Notes under the pieces: generated by a model
Seen by the model: the letters and a program-made list of their open reading frames with translations, nothing else
Told to the model about the DNA's origin: nothing
Databases searched by the model: none
Part shown: positions 16,759-26,388 of the stretch, one piece after another
Layout of the letters: each line of letters begins with the position of its first letter
Numbering within the stretch: the first letter of the stretch is position 1
DNA from: Arthrobacter sp. Marseille-P9274
GTDB lineage: Bacteria; Actinomycetota; Actinomycetes; Actinomycetales; Micrococcaceae
Direction of reading: 5' to 3'
Assembly (NCBI RefSeq): GCF_946892675.1
Contig: NZ_CAMPOV010000001.1
Coordinates: 1,834,033 to 1,898,032, forward strand
Length of the DNA stretch: 64,000 nt
Translations under genes and position numbers: made by a program

Positions 16759-18225
16759 TTAGGCAGCAGGCCGGGACACGGCGTCGTCGTTAATGGGGTC
16801 CAGGTCCGAAGGCGAGCTCAGCGTGCCGCGGACCGCGGTCGCGGCGGCGACCACGGGCGACACCAGGTGAGTGCGTCCGCCCTTGCCCTGGCGGCCCTCG
16901 AAGTTGCGGTTGGAGGTGGAGGCGCAGCGCTCCCCCGGGGCGAGCTGGTCCGGGTTCATGCCCAGGCACATCGAGCAGCCGGCGAACCGCCATTCGGCGC
17001 CGAACTCCTTGAAGACCTTGTCCAGCCCCTCGGCCTCGGCTTCCAGCCGCACGCGGGCCGAGCCGGGGACCACCATCATCCGCACGTTGGGGGCCTTGCT
17101 CCGGCCGCGGATGATGTCCGCGGCGATCCGCAGGTCCTCGATCCGGCTGTTGGTGCAGGAGCCGAGGAAGACTGTGTCCACGCGGATGTCCTTCATCGGC
17201 GTGCCGGCTTCCAGGTCCATGTAGGCCAGCGCACGCCGGGCGGCGGCCTTGGCGTTCTCGTCCGCGAAGTCGTCCGGATTGGGTACGGCCTGCGACAGCG
17301 AGACGCCCTGGCCCGGGTTGGTTCCCCAGGTCACGAACGGCTCCAGGGTGTCCGCGTCCAGGAAGACCTCGGCGTCGAATTCGGCGTCATCGTCCGAGTG
17401 CAAGGTGCGCCAGTAGTCGACGGCGGCGTCCCAGTCTGCGCCTTCGGGCGCGTGCGGGCGGCCCTTGAGGTAGTCGAAGGTGGTTTCGTCCGGCGCCACC
17501 ATGCCGGCGCGTGCGCCGGCTTCGATCGACATGTTGCAGATGGTCATGCGCGCTTCCATGCTCAGCGAGCGGATGGCCGAGCCACGGTACTCGAGCACGT
17601 AGCCCTGGCCGCCGCCGGTGCCGATCTTGGCGATCACGGCGAGGATGATGTCCTTGGCAGTGACACCCGGACGCAGCGAGCCTTCGACGTTGATGGCCAT
17701 CGTCTTGAACGGCTTCAGCGAGAGGGTCTGGGTGGCCATGACGTGTTCGACCTCGGAGGTGCCGATGCCGAACGCCAGCGCCCCGAAGGCGCCGTGGGTG
17801 GAGGTGTGGGAGTCGCCGCAAACCACCGTGAGGCCGGGCTGGGTCAGGCCGAGCTGCGGGCCGACCACGTGGACGATGCCCTGCTCCGCGTCGCCGAGGG
17901 AGTGCAGCCGCACGCCGAATTCCTTGCAGTTGGTGCGCAGGGTTTCGATCTGCGTGCGGCTGGTCGGATCCGCGATCGGCTTGTCGATATCCAGCGTCGG
18001 GGTGTTGTGGTCCTCGGTGGCGATAGTCAGGTCGGGCCTGCGCAGCTTGCGGCCGGTCAGCCGCAGCCCCTCGAAGGCCTGCGGGGACGTCACTTCGTGC
18101 ACGAGGTGGAGGTCGATGTAGATCAGATCGGGCTGGCGTGCGGCGCCTTCGCCTTCGCCCCGGCGCACGACATGCGCATTCCAAACCTTCTCGGCGAGCG
18201 TCTTGCCCGCAGTCGTACCGGCCAT
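16759..18225 (-). CDS. leuC: 3-isopropylmalate dehydratase large subunit
   Basis: A 488-residue aconitase-family protein. The [4Fe-4S] ligands are in CTNSR (about residue 355) and CSMCLGMN (about 415-418); [17 protein letters not shown] is also diagnostic. With LeuD it isomerises 2- to 3-isopropylmalate. A GGAGGGAG ribosome site stands 7 bases before the ATG. The gene is divergent from an IclR-type regulator, the same arrangement as C. glutamicum ltbR-leuCD and Streptomyces ndgR-leuCD. Confidence 0.98.
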   Translation of the reverse strand: MAGTTAGKTLAEKVWNAHVVRRGEGEGAARQPDLIYIDLHLVHEVTSPQAFEGLRLTGRKLRRPDLTIATEDHNTPTLDIDKPIADPTSRTQIETLRTNCKEFGVRLHSLGDAEQGIVHVVGPQLGLTQPGLTVVCGDSHTSTHGAFGALAFGIGTSEVEHVMATQTLSLKPFKTMAINVEGSLRPGVTAKDIILAVIAKIGTGGGQGYVLEYRGSAIRSLSMEARMTICNMSIEAGARAGMVAPDETTFDYLKGRPHAPEGADWDAAVDYWRTLHSDDDAEFDAEVFLDADTLEPFVTWGTNPGQGVSLSQAVPNPDDFADENAKAAARRALAYMDLEAGTPMKDIRVDTVFLGSCTNSRIEDLRIAADIIRGRSKAPNVRMMVVPGSARVRLEAEAEGLDKVFKEFGAEWRFAGCSMCLGMNPDQLAPGERCASTSNRNFEGRQGKGGRTHLVSPVVAAATAVRGTLSSPSDLDPINDDAVSRPAA

Positions 18226-18354
18226 AGCCAGCTCCCTCCGTCAGTGACAGCGCGGCCGCTCGAGGACAGGATTGCCGCATCGGCTCAGACCGCAGAAGTA
18301 TGTAGTTAAACTCTGTCAGCAACGCCCGATTGCGCGCTAGCGAGCCGACTTGCA

Positions 18355-18369
18355 TCTCAGATAATGAGA
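18355..18369. promoter_or_regulatory. Inverted repeat TCTCA-N5-TGAGA, probable NdgR/LtbR-type operator
   Basis: The 15-bp inverted repeat lies in the leuC/regulator intergenic region, 15 bases before the regulator ATG at 18385. It shares GTCTCATTAT (read on the minus strand) with a palindrome upstream of ilvB. Binding by the adjacent IclR protein is inferred. Confidence 0.6.
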
Positions 18370-18384
18370 CGTCAATATCATTTT

Positions 18385-19104
18385 ATGGACAATACTAGCG
18401 GCGTCGGAGTCATCGACAAGGCCGTCATGGTGCTGGATACCCTCGAAGCCGGACCGACGTCGCTCGCGCAGCTGGTCGCGGCCACCGGCCTCGCGCGGCC
18501 GACGGTGCACCGGCTGGCGCTGGCGCTGGTCCACCACCGCCTGGTCAGCCGGGACATGCAGGGGCGGTTCGTGCTGGGCCGGCGGCTGGTGGAACTGGCC
18601 GCAGCGGCCGGCGAGGACCGGCTCATCGCCTCGGCCGGGCCGGTACTCCTCAGCCTGCGCGACGCCACCGGCGAGAGCGCCCAGGTCTTCCGCCGCCAGG
18701 GAGACGCTCGCGTCTGCGTGGCATCGGCGGAACGGCCCGTGGGCCTGCGCGACACGATTCCGGTCGGAACGCAGCTGTCCATGAAGGCCGGCTCCGCGGC
18801 CCAGGTCCTGCTGGCCTGGGAGGACCACGAACGGCTGCTCGAAGGGCTGCGGGGCGCGCGGTTCACGCCGACTGTGCTCGCCGGGGTCCGGCGGCGTGGT
18901 TGGGGCCAGAGCCTGGGCGAACGCGAGCCCGGCGTGGCCTCCGTCTCGGCTCCCGTGCGGGGCCCCTCAGGACGCGTCATCGCCGCCGTCTCCATCTCCG
19001 GGCCGATCGAGCGGCTGAGCCGGCAGCCGGGCCGGATCCATGCCGAGGTGGTTGTCCAGGCCGCCCAGCAGCTCACCGAAGCCCTGCGCAAGAGCAACGA
19101 CTGA
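18385..19104 (+). CDS. ndgR: IclR-family regulator of leucine biosynthesis (NdgR/LtbR type)
   Basis: A 239-residue IclR protein: N-terminal winged helix-turn-helix (about residues 10-70, with LAQLVAATGLARPTVHRL) and a C-terminal ligand domain. The N-terminus MDNTSGVGVIDKA closely matches what I recall of Streptomyces NdgR and C. glutamicum LtbR, and so sets the start at 18385; an ATG at 18364 would lie within the operator-like repeat. Those relatives control leuCD and other amino-acid genes and sit divergent from leuC, as here. It probably also regulates itself and, from shared sites, ilvB and leuB. Confidence 0.9.
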   Translation: MDNTSGVGVIDKAVMVLDTLEAGPTSLAQLVAATGLARPTVHRLALALVHHRLVSRDMQGRFVLGRRLVELAAAAGEDRLIASAGPVLLSLRDATGESAQVFRRQGDARVCVASAERPVGLRDTIPVGTQLSMKAGSAAQVLLAWEDHERLLEGLRGARFTPTVLAGVRRRGWGQSLGEREPGVASVSAPVRGPSGRVIAAVSISGPIERLSRQPGRIHAEVVVQAAQQLTEALRKSND

Positions 19105-19162
19105 GGTTGGGGCCGGGTGTTGGGCTGAGCCTCGGGCCCGGCAGCCCGCCTCGGGGCCGCCG

Positions 19163-20161
19163 CTAGCCGCGGAAGTGGTCCCAGCCGAGCACTTCCGGCA
19201 CGGCGCCGTCCACGGTAACGGCCGGCGCTCCAGCCTGCACCGACCCGACCGCGTGGAAGCCTTCCGGCAGCTCCGCCTCCGGGCCGAAGGCCGCCAGCAG
19301 CCCGTGGTCCTCTCCCCCGCCGAGCACCCAGTTCCGCGGGTCGGCGCCCAGCAGTTCGGCGGCCGGGAGCAGCTCCGTTTCGAAGTCCCGGAGCAGGGCG
19401 CCGTCCAGGTCAAGGGCGACGCCGCCGGCGCGGGCCAACCGGCCGGCGTCGCGGACCAGCCCGTCGGAGATGTCCATCATGGCGTGCACGCCGGCCCGTG
19501 CGGCCAGCGGCCCCGCGGCCAGGGGCGGCACCGGCCGGGACTGCAGTCCGGTCAGCCGGCGCAGCGCCGACGGCAGGGCGGCGTAGTCGGGCGCCTTCTC
19601 GAGCAGCGCGAGGCCTGCGGCCGCGCGGCCCGGGGCTCCGGCCACCGCCAGGATGTCTCCCGGCCTCGCCCCCGAGCGCAGCACCGGCGCGCGGCCTTCG
19701 AGGTCACCGGTGACCGCCGCGGTCACGACGACGGCCGGCCCCTTGCCCAGATCTCCGCCGACCACTCCGCAGCGGTCCGCCCCCAGGCCCTCCAGTGCCG
19801 CGCGCAGGCCGTCGGCAAGCTCCTCGACCCAGCCCACCGGCGTCGTACCCGGCAGCGTCAGGCTGACGACCAGGGAGGTGGGAACCGCGCCCATGGCGTT
19901 GATGTCGGAAACGTTCTGCGCCGCGCACTTCCAGCCGACGTCGAACCCGGAACTGCGGTAGCCGCCGGCCCAGTCCAGCCGGAAATCCTGGTCCTGCACG
20001 AGCGTGTCGATGGACAGCACGGTGCGGCCGTCCGGGGCAGCGACAACGGCGGCGTCGTCGCCCGGACCGACCAGCGCGCCATCCGGGCCGAGCCGCGGGA
20101 AGATCAGCTCCAGCAGCCCGCGTTCATCCAGTTCGGCTACCGTGCCCCGGTCATCGGACAC
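19163..20161 (-). CDS. thiL: Thiamine-monophosphate kinase
   Basis: A 332-residue enzyme that phosphorylates thiamine phosphate to thiamine pyrophosphate. The opening GPGDDAAVV, then SIDTLVQDQDF and SDINAMGA, are ThiL metal- and nucleotide-binding motifs of the AIRS/PurM-like fold; the downstream MDISDGLVRDAGRLA is also conserved. The GTG start has GGGAG upstream. It stands alone, with its 3' end toward the regulator gene. Confidence 0.95.
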   Translation of the reverse strand: MSDDRGTVAELDERGLLELIFPRLGPDGALVGPGDDAAVVAAPDGRTVLSIDTLVQDQDFRLDWAGGYRSSGFDVGWKCAAQNVSDINAMGAVPTSLVVSLTLPGTTPVGWVEELADGLRAALEGLGADRCGVVGGDLGKGPAVVVTAAVTGDLEGRAPVLRSGARPGDILAVAGAPGRAAAGLALLEKAPDYAALPSALRRLTGLQSRPVPPLAAGPLAARAGVHAMMDISDGLVRDAGRLARAGGVALDLDGALLRDFETELLPAAELLGADPRNWVLGGGEDHGLLAAFGPEAELPEGFHAVGSVQAGAPAVTVDGAVPEVLGWDHFRG

Positions 20162-20285
20162 CCGTCACTCCCTTGTCCGCATCTATTCACGTCGTCTATT
20201 CACGTCGTCGGCCTGGTTGGCTTCCGCACTGGAACCTATCACGCGGCGGGAGCCGGGGACCCGGCAGGCAGCGTCCGGCGAGGCG

Positions 20286-20315
20286 CTGACACCTCCGCCG
20301 GCGCCCCGGTATGAT
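20286..20315 (+). promoter_or_regulatory. Promoter with likely leaderless start for the DUF1697 gene
   Basis: CTGACA (20286-20291) and TATGAT (20310-20315) are separated by 18 bases and resemble -35 and -10 boxes. TATGAT ends 7 bases before the ATG at 20323, which implies a transcript starting at the start codon. Confidence 0.6.
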
Positions 20316-20322
20316 CCGGCCC

Positions 20323-20850
20323 ATGACGAGCTATGCGGTATTCCTGCGCGGCGTGAACGTCGGCGGCATCAACCTCAAGATGGCGGACCTGCGGCAGGCC
20401 CTGGCCGAGCTGCCCCTGGCCGACGTGAAGACGCTGCTCGCCAGCGGGAACGTCGTCTGTTCCAGCGATGCGCCGCCCGGGGAGGTCAAGGCGCTGGTGG
20501 AGGCGAAGCTGCGCGAGCGTTTCGGCTACGACGCCTGGGTCATCGTGCTCACTGCGCAGCGGCTGGCGGAGCTGGTGGCCGACTGCCCGTACCCAGCGGA
20601 CACGCCGGACGTGCACGCCTACATCACCCTGGCGTCCGATCCCGCGGCGCTGAAGGAGCTCTACGACGCCGCCGCGGCCGCGGGCGCCGAACAGCACCTG
20701 CTCGGGCCGGAGGCCAGCGCGTGGACGGTGGCCAAGGGAAGCACGTTGGAGAGCCCCGTGAACAAACTGAGCGCCAAGCAGCGCTACAAGAGCACGACGA
20801 CGACCCGCAACGTGCGGACGCTGCACAAGGTGCTGGCCGCCATCACCTGA
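20323..20850 (+). CDS. DUF1697 family protein
   Basis: A 175-residue cytosolic protein of the DUF1697 family, recognised by FLRGVNVGGIN near the N-terminus and the C-terminal KQRYKSTTTTRNVRTL. Function is unknown. The ATG at 20323 is favoured over 20311 because the earlier ATG falls within the -10 element. Its 3' end overlaps the convergent GTPase gene by 8 bases. Confidence 0.85.
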   Translation: MTSYAVFLRGVNVGGINLKMADLRQALAELPLADVKTLLASGNVVCSSDAPPGEVKALVEAKLRERFGYDAWVIVLTAQRLAELVADCPYPADTPDVHAYITLASDPAALKELYDAAAAAGAEQHLLGPEASAWTVAKGSTLESPVNKLSAKQRYKSTTTTRNVRTLHKVLAAIT

Positions 20851-22483
20851 GCCCGGCCTTGGCGGCGCTGCCATTCCGCGCGGCCGCCACGGCCTGCCTG
20901 AAGCGGTTGCAGCGCTCGACCTCGTCCGCTACCGGGGTGACCACCTGCGTCTGCGCCACCTCGTCCACGCTGGCGCGCAGCCGCCGTCGTGCTTTCGCCG
21001 TCCGGGATCCCGCCACGGCCCGGGCCACGGCCGCTGAGAGCAGCGCCAGCAGCACGCCGAGCAGCACGCCGGCGACGAGCATGAGGGTCGGCGCGGGGAA
21101 GCCCTCGACGCGCGGCGCCGGCGGCACATCGAACTGCAGGTAGCCGAGCACCGCCAGGCCCAGCAGCCACAGCGCGCCGGCCAGCGCGGCGGCCAGGGCG
21201 ACCCATTGCAGCAGGCCGACCACCGGCCACCACCAGGATTTCCGGTTCGATCCCAGATCGGTGTGTGCCACGGCTTGATCCAGGGCGTCCGGAAGGACGT
21301 CCGCACTGGAGCGAGCCGCCCGCCTGATCGATGCGCGCCAGGCCTCGGGGGCGCCCCGGCCGGCCGCGTCGGCGAACTCGCGCAGCGCGGCATCGGCCTG
21401 GGCGCGCTGGGCCGGGCCGGGCGCGGGCAGCGAGGACCGGCTCAGCGCGGGATCGATGTCCCGGCGGTCGAGGTTGAGCCGCTTCAGCGGGTCACTGCGC
21501 AGCCGCCCGAGCCAGCGGGTCAGCGGCCAGCCGGTGTGCCGGTGCGACTGCCGCCGGTACGAGCGGCCGACCGTTTCGGCGACCCGCTCCACGCCGGCTG
21601 CGGAAGAAAGCGCGTTGGAGAGCCGGCGCCGGGCCTCCTTCGACGGCGCGGGCAGGTCCGAGTCCGAGGCGGCCCCGGCCAGGGCGTCGGCGCCGGCCGC
21701 TACGTCCGCAAGGAGCCGCTCGGTGCCAGCCCCGCGCTGCCGCACTACCTCGCCGATCCCCGCGCGCAGCCTGTCCACCCCGGCGCCGGTTGCCGCAGAC
21801 ACCGGATGGATCTGCACCTTGGCCAGGCCGTCCGCGGCGAGGATCTCCCGGAGGGAGGCCAGCACCGGCTGCACCTCGTCAGGAGCGAGCCGGTCGATCT
21901 GGTTCAGCACCACGATGGTCACGGCCTCGTGCGAGGCCAGCTGACGCAGGAAGCCGTGGTGCAGCGCGGCATCTGCGTACTTCTGCGGATCCACGACCCA
22001 CACGAGGACGTCCACCTGTCCCACGAGCCGTTCCACGATCCGCCGGTGGTCGGCCGCCGTGGAATCGAAGTCCGGAAGGTCCAGCAGGATGAGCCCGGGC
22101 GGGCTGTCCGCGGATCCGTCATCCGGAAGGACGTGCCGCTGGTTTACCTCCAGCCAGTCCAGCAGCGGCCCGCTCCCCTCGGGTGTGCGGATGCCGGCCA
22201 GCGGCTCCGCGGTCGTCGGCCGGCGGGCGGCCGCGACGGCGATGTCGCCGCCGGTCACGGCGTTGAACAGCGAGGACTTTCCGCCTCCGGTGGCGCCGAA
22301 GAAGCCGACGACGGTGTGATCGGCAGAGAGCGACCGCCGCGCGCTCGCCCGCTCAAGGACACCCAGGACCGGCGCAAGCTCCTCGTCCTGCAGCCTGTCC
22401 CTGGCCAGCTCCCGGGCCTCGGACAGCGCTTCCAGCCGCTGCTGCAGCGTCGAGGTTTCCGCGGCCCCGCGGTGGCGGCTCAT
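20843..22483 (-). CDS. Membrane-anchored GTPase, second of a tandem pair
   Basis: A 546-residue P-loop GTPase. G1 is GATGGGKSS (about residues 64-72), a G3-like LLDLPDFDS follows, and G4 is NQID. Two hydrophobic segments near the C-terminus (about residues 420-450 and 465-490) suggest insertion in the membrane as a hairpin, followed by a short basic tail. It resembles the YfjP/Era-like and dynamin-like GTPases that occur in tandem in actinobacteria, such as Streptomyces DynA/DynB and mycobacterial IniA/IniC. Its ATG overlaps the stop of the upstream GTPase by 4 bases, so both are probably made together and may form a heteromer. Confidence 0.82.
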   Translation of the reverse strand: MSRHRGAAETSTLQQRLEALSEARELARDRLQDEELAPVLGVLERASARRSLSADHTVVGFFGATGGGKSSLFNAVTGGDIAVAAARRPTTAEPLAGIRTPEGSGPLLDWLEVNQRHVLPDDGSADSPPGLILLDLPDFDSTAADHRRIVERLVGQVDVLVWVVDPQKYADAALHHGFLRQLASHEAVTIVVLNQIDRLAPDEVQPVLASLREILAADGLAKVQIHPVSAATGAGVDRLRAGIGEVVRQRGAGTERLLADVAAGADALAGAASDSDLPAPSKEARRRLSNALSSAAGVERVAETVGRSYRRQSHRHTGWPLTRWLGRLRSDPLKRLNLDRRDIDPALSRSSLPAPGPAQRAQADAALREFADAAGRGAPEAWRASIRRAARSSADVLPDALDQAVAHTDLGSNRKSWWWPVVGLLQWVALAAALAGALWLLGLAVLGYLQFDVPPAPRVEGFPAPTLMLVAGVLLGVLLALLSAAVARAVAGSRTAKARRRLRASVDEVAQTQVVTPVADEVERCNRFRQAVAAARNGSAAKAGLR

Positions 22484-24243
22484 ACCGCGTCCCCCGCTCC
22501 GATGCGCGCGGCAAGCTCGTCCAGCCGCGCGCGAAGCTCCCGCCATTCCGCGGGAGTACCCTCGGCCAGGGCCGGCAGCCTGTCCAGGAAGCGCCGGGCC
22601 TCCTCGTCCATCAGCTCCTGGGTCCTCTGCTGGAGTCCGGCGCGCGCCGTGCGGGCCAGCCTGCGCACCGCATCGTCGCCGAACACGGCCTCCAGCAGCT
22701 TCTGGCCCACCACCGCGGTGCCGCCGGCCACGCCGACCTCCAGGCCGGTGAGCCCTCCGGTAGCCGCGAAGACCACGATCATCAGCGCCACCCCCAGGCC
22801 GTTCACGCCGAAAGAGAGCATCCTCGCCTTGAACCGCTTGTCCGTCCCCTCGGTCCGGATCAGCTCCAGCAGGTCCCCCTGCCAGGCGCGGATCTGGGCG
22901 GCGGCCTTGTCCGCGAAGCCCTCTCCGGCGCCCGCCAGGTCCGCGCCGGCCAGCAGCTGCCGGCCCGCCGGGTCGTCCCGCCAGCGGGCTTGGGTGTCTT
23001 CGGCCGCCTTCTCGGCCTCCTCCACGATCACCGACTGCAGGCCGGATTCGATGGCCGTCTCCACCGTGGCGGACGGCTCCGGGCGGCCGCTGAAGAATGC
23101 CGCTATGCGGTCGCGCGCGCGGCCGATGCCGCTTTCCAGCGAGCGGAAGAATTCCCCGGTGCCCACGAAGTCCTGCCAGCGCGCCAGCACCTCTCCGCGC
23201 AGCAGCGTGCCGTCCTCGGTTGCGGCCAGTGCCCGCGCCGTTGCTGCCCGGTAGGCGCCGAGGGCGTCCGAGCGGAGCCGCTCGGCGGCCGCGGCCTGCT
23301 CCGACCCGGCCCGGGCCACGTCTGCGACCTTGGCACCGAGCAGTCCCACCGCGCCGCCGAGCGTCCGCCGCGCGACCCCGGCCCGGACCGGGGCGTCCGC
23401 GGCCAGCTGGGCGAGCCACTCGCGGATCGGCGCCACGGCCTCCAGCGGCAGCATCCCCCGCTCGTCCAGCTCGGTCTCCCCAACGACAAAAAGCCTGGCC
23501 GCGCCCAGGCCGCGCTGCTGCAGCATATCGGCCAGGTCCTCCCGTACCTCCTCCTCCACCCCCGCGGGCACGCGGTCCAGTACGACGGCGACCGTGATGC
23601 TGCGTCCGGCGGCTTCCGTGAGGAGGTGCCAGGGCACGGCGTCGGCATAGCGGTTGGCCGTGGTCACGAACAGCCACAAGTCCGCGGCAGAGAGCAGCTG
23701 CGCCGCCAGCAGCCGGTTCTGCTCGGAAACGGAGTCGATGTCCGGGGCGTCCAGCAGCGCGATACCCCTGGGGACCACGGAGTCGGCGACCAGGCGCAGG
23801 GAACCGCCGTCGTCGGACGCCGCGCCCTTGTCTCCGGAGGCGGGCGTGAGCCGGCTCAGTCCGGGGAGGATGCGCTGGTCCTCGAACCACCGCCGGTCGG
23901 CGGGGTGGTGGACCAGGGTCGGCTGGCGGGTGGTGGGCCGGATGGCTCCGGCCCGGGAGACTGGCCGCTGCACCAGCGCGTTGACCAGGGTCGACTTGCC
24001 CGCCCCGGTCGATCCGCCGACGACGGCGATCAGCGGGGCATCCAGGCTGCGCAGCCGGGGCAGGATGTAGTCGTCGAGCTGGACGGCCGCGGCGCGGGCA
24101 CTGTTGCGGGCGGCTGCCGCGTCCGGCAGGTCGAGGGGCAGCTCCACGGCGTCGAGCCTGTCCCGAACCTCCTGCAGCAGCGCCGCGCCCTCCGGCCCGG
24201 GGGCCGTCCCAGCTTCCGTCGTACTGTCCACGGACACCATCAT
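22480..24243 (-). CDS. Dynamin-like membrane GTPase, first of a tandem pair
   Basis: About 587 residues. The P-loop GGSTGAGKSTLVNAL lies near residue 75; LLDAPDIDS serves as the G3-like motif. Toward the C-terminus (about residues 470-505) a glycine-rich hydrophobic stretch, GVNGLGVALMIVVFAATGG, looks like a membrane segment, followed by helical sequence. The start is uncertain: ATG at 24243 or 24240, with no clear ribosome site. It is followed with a 4-base overlap by a second GTPase. Roles in membrane remodelling, septation or envelope stress are inferred from dynamin-like relatives only. Confidence 0.8.
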   Translation of the reverse strand: MMVSVDSTTEAGTAPGPEGAALLQEVRDRLDAVELPLDLPDAAAARNSARAAAVQLDDYILPRLRSLDAPLIAVVGGSTGAGKSTLVNALVQRPVSRAGAIRPTTRQPTLVHHPADRRWFEDQRILPGLSRLTPASGDKGAASDDGGSLRLVADSVVPRGIALLDAPDIDSVSEQNRLLAAQLLSAADLWLFVTTANRYADAVPWHLLTEAAGRSITVAVVLDRVPAGVEEEVREDLADMLQQRGLGAARLFVVGETELDERGMLPLEAVAPIREWLAQLAADAPVRAGVARRTLGGAVGLLGAKVADVARAGSEQAAAAERLRSDALGAYRAATARALAATEDGTLLRGEVLARWQDFVGTGEFFRSLESGIGRARDRIAAFFSGRPEPSATVETAIESGLQSVIVEEAEKAAEDTQARWRDDPAGRQLLAGADLAGAGEGFADKAAAQIRAWQGDLLELIRTEGTDKRFKARMLSFGVNGLGVALMIVVFAATGGLTGLEVGVAGGTAVVGQKLLEAVFGDDAVRRLARTARAGLQQRTQELMDEEARRFLDRLPALAEGTPAEWRELRARLDELAARIGAGDAV

Positions 24244-24392
24244 GCCAGCCAAGGGTGCCGCGATCCGGGAACAGGCCGGAAAACAGCCGTCACGGAAAAC
24301 AGGCAAACAGGAGCGCGGAAAACGGGGGTCGGGACAATTTTGGCCTATAACCCGGCCGATAAGCTATCGGCCGGCAAAGGCACCCCGAATAC

Positions 24393-24430
24393 AAAAAGCC
24401 GGTCCCGGACATTCCTGTCCGGGACCGGCT
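24393..24430 (-). terminator. Rho-independent terminator after tRNA-Glu
   Basis: On the minus strand a perfect 13-14 bp stem (AGCCGGTCCCGGAC and its complement) with a 6-base loop is followed by TTTTT. It directly follows the tRNA-Glu 3' end. Confidence 0.9.
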
Positions 24431-24435
24431 ATCGG

Positions 24436-24508
24436 TGACCCCAGCGGGATTCGAACCCGCGTTACCGCCGTGAGAGGGCGGCGTACTAGGCCGCTATACG
24501 ATGGGGCC
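24436..24508 (-). tRNA. tRNA-Glu (CTC)
   Basis: A 73-nt cloverleaf: acceptor GGCCCCA pairs with TGGGGTC, and the T loop is GGTTCGAATCC. The anticodon loop CCTCTCA reads CTC. The CCA end is not encoded. It lies on the gltX strand, near the synthetase that charges it. Confidence 0.95.
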
Positions 24509-24629
24509 TTGCACTTTTTCCTAACCGGCTTCCGCCGATCGGGCTAGAAGAGTATTTCATACCTTCTGCCCGGCTGCCAAATCCTTGGATTTGGTTCAAA
24601 TCCGCCGCAAAACAGCGGACTTGCCAGCG

Positions 24630-24701
24630 CTGGGATACCAGGACTCGAACCTAGAATGACGGTACCAGAAACCGTTGTGTTGCCAATTACACCATATCCC
24701 A
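24630..24701 (-). tRNA. tRNA-Gln (CTG)
   Basis: A 72-nt cloverleaf with acceptor TGGGATA/TATCCCA, anticodon loop centred on CTG (GTTTCTGGTAC) and T loop GGTTCGAGTCC. It lies between gltX and tRNA-Glu, all on one strand. Confidence 0.95.
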
Positions 24702-24853
24702 ATGGCACTTCCGGACCTTGCCCGCCAGGCCTTCCTGACCGGCTGAGCCCCTCAGCACGAGTAATTACTCTACCGGATGTCCCCGCCGTTTTTCAAAACG
24801 GGAAGGGCCTTTTTGGCTGAGCCGTGCGTCACACTGCCCGGGAGTGCCGCTCA

Positions 24854-26356
24854 TCAGGCGTTACGGAAGGCTTTGATGCGGGCCAACGACGAGTCCTTGC
24901 CCAGGATGACCATGGACTCGAACAGCGGCGGCGAGATCCGCCGGCCGGAAACGGCGGTGCGGACGGGCCCGAACGCCAGCCGGGGCTTGAGCCCGAGGCC
25001 GTCCACCAGGGCGCTGCGCAGCGCCTGCTGGATGTTCTCCGCCGTCCACTCCCCGACCGGCTCGAGCGCTGCCAGCGCGGCGTCCAGCGCCTCGGACAGG
25101 TTCTCCGGCAAACCCTTTCGCGCATCGGCCGCGACGTCGATTTCGTTGTCGGCCTTGAACAGGAAGGCCAGCATCTCGGGCGCCTCGCCCAGCAGGCCGA
25201 TGCGCTCCTGGACGAGCGGGGCGGCTTCGGTGAGGATCTCGTTTTCGCGGTCGGTCAGCGTCTCTCCGACGAGGCCTGCCGACTGCAGGTACGGCACCAG
25301 CCGGTTGCGGAAGTCCTCGGCTTCGAGCATGCGGATGTGGGTGCCGTTGATCGCCTCGGCCTTTTTCAGGTCGAAGCGTGCGGGGTTCGCCAGCACGTCG
25401 TGGACATCGAAGTTCTCGATCAACTGCTCGACGGTAAAGATGTCCTCGTCCGCCGAGAGGCTCCAGCCCAGCAGCGCCAGGTAGTTGAGCAGGCCCTCCG
25501 GGATGAAGCCGCGGTCCCGCAGCAGGAAGAGGTTGGACTCCGGATCCCGCTTGGAGAGCTTCTTGTTCCCCTCGCCCATGACGTATGGCAGGTGCCCGAA
25601 CTCCGGCATGTACTTGGCGATGCCCAGGTCCATCAGGGCGCGGATCAGCACGACCTGGCGCGGCGTGGAGGAGAGCAGGTCTTCGCCGCGCAGCACGTGG
25701 GTAATCCCCATCAGGGCGTCATCGACCGGGTTGACCAGCGTGTAGAGCGGTGAACCGTCGGCACGGACAATGACGTAGTCGGGGATGCTGCCGACCTTGA
25801 AGGTGATATCGCCGCGCACCAGGTCGGTGAAGGTTACGTCCTCGTCGGGCATCCGGACGCGCAGCACCGGTTCGCGTCCCTCGGCCCTGAACGCCGCGAC
25901 CTGCTCGTCGGTCAGGTCGCGGTCGAAGTTGTCGTAACCGAGCTTCGGGTCGCGCCCGGCCGCCTTATGCCGGGCCTCGACCTCGTCCGGGGACGAGTAG
26001 GACTCGTAGGCATAGCCCGCCTCGAGCAGCTTGGCCACGACGTCCTTGTACAGGTCCAGCCGACGGGACTGGCGGTACGGCTCGTGCGGCCCGCCCACTT
26101 CCACGCCTTCGTCCCACGTGATGCCGAGCCATTTCAGCGCCTCCAGCAGCTGCTGGTAGCTCTCCTCCGAATCCCGCGCCGCGTCGGTGTCCTCGATGCG
26201 GAAGACGAACGTACCCTTGGTGTGCTTGGCATGGGCCCAGTTGAAGAGCGCCGTGCGGATAAGGCCCACGTGGGGCGTTCCGGTCGGCGACGGGCAGAAC
26301 CGGACACGGACAGTCGTTTCGTCGGAGGTGGAGGCGGGGGCAGCATCAGTAGTCAT
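24854..26356 (-). CDS. gltX: Glutamyl-tRNA synthetase
   Basis: A 500-residue class I synthetase. The HIGH-type motif is [19 protein letters not shown] and the KMSKS-type motif is KKLSKRD; the helical anticodon-binding domain follows. Actinobacteria generally lack GlnRS, so this enzyme is expected to charge both tRNA-Glu and tRNA-Gln, with GatCAB amidating the latter. That is family knowledge, not seen here. Both tRNA genes lie just downstream on the same strand. Confidence 0.97.
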   Translation of the reverse strand: MTTDAAPASTSDETTVRVRFCPSPTGTPHVGLIRTALFNWAHAKHTKGTFVFRIEDTDAARDSEESYQQLLEALKWLGITWDEGVEVGGPHEPYRQSRRLDLYKDVVAKLLEAGYAYESYSSPDEVEARHKAAGRDPKLGYDNFDRDLTDEQVAAFRAEGREPVLRVRMPDEDVTFTDLVRGDITFKVGSIPDYVIVRADGSPLYTLVNPVDDALMGITHVLRGEDLLSSTPRQVVLIRALMDLGIAKYMPEFGHLPYVMGEGNKKLSKRDPESNLFLLRDRGFIPEGLLNYLALLGWSLSADEDIFTVEQLIENFDVHDVLANPARFDLKKAEAINGTHIRMLEAEDFRNRLVPYLQSAGLVGETLTDRENEILTEAAPLVQERIGLLGEAPEMLAFLFKADNEIDVAADARKGLPENLSEALDAALAALEPVGEWTAENIQQALRSALVDGLGLKPRLAFGPVRTAVSGRRISPPLFESMVILGKDSSLARIKAFRNA

Positions 26357-26388
26357 AGTGCCACCCAGTTTAGTGGACGAGCCGCCTC

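Noticed and set aside
18364-18384. Earlier ATG for the IclR regulator
   Set aside because: It lies within the inverted repeat, and the MDNTSGVGV start matches the family.
22484-23890. Upstream extension of the second GTPase frame
   Set aside because: It overlaps the first GTPase in a different frame and has low-complexity composition; the ATG at 22483 overlaps the upstream stop as a coupled start.
24786-24801. Short AT-containing hairpin after gltX (CCGTTTT/AAAACGG)
   Set aside because: The stem is only 7 bp with a two-base loop and an unclear T run, too weak to call a terminator.
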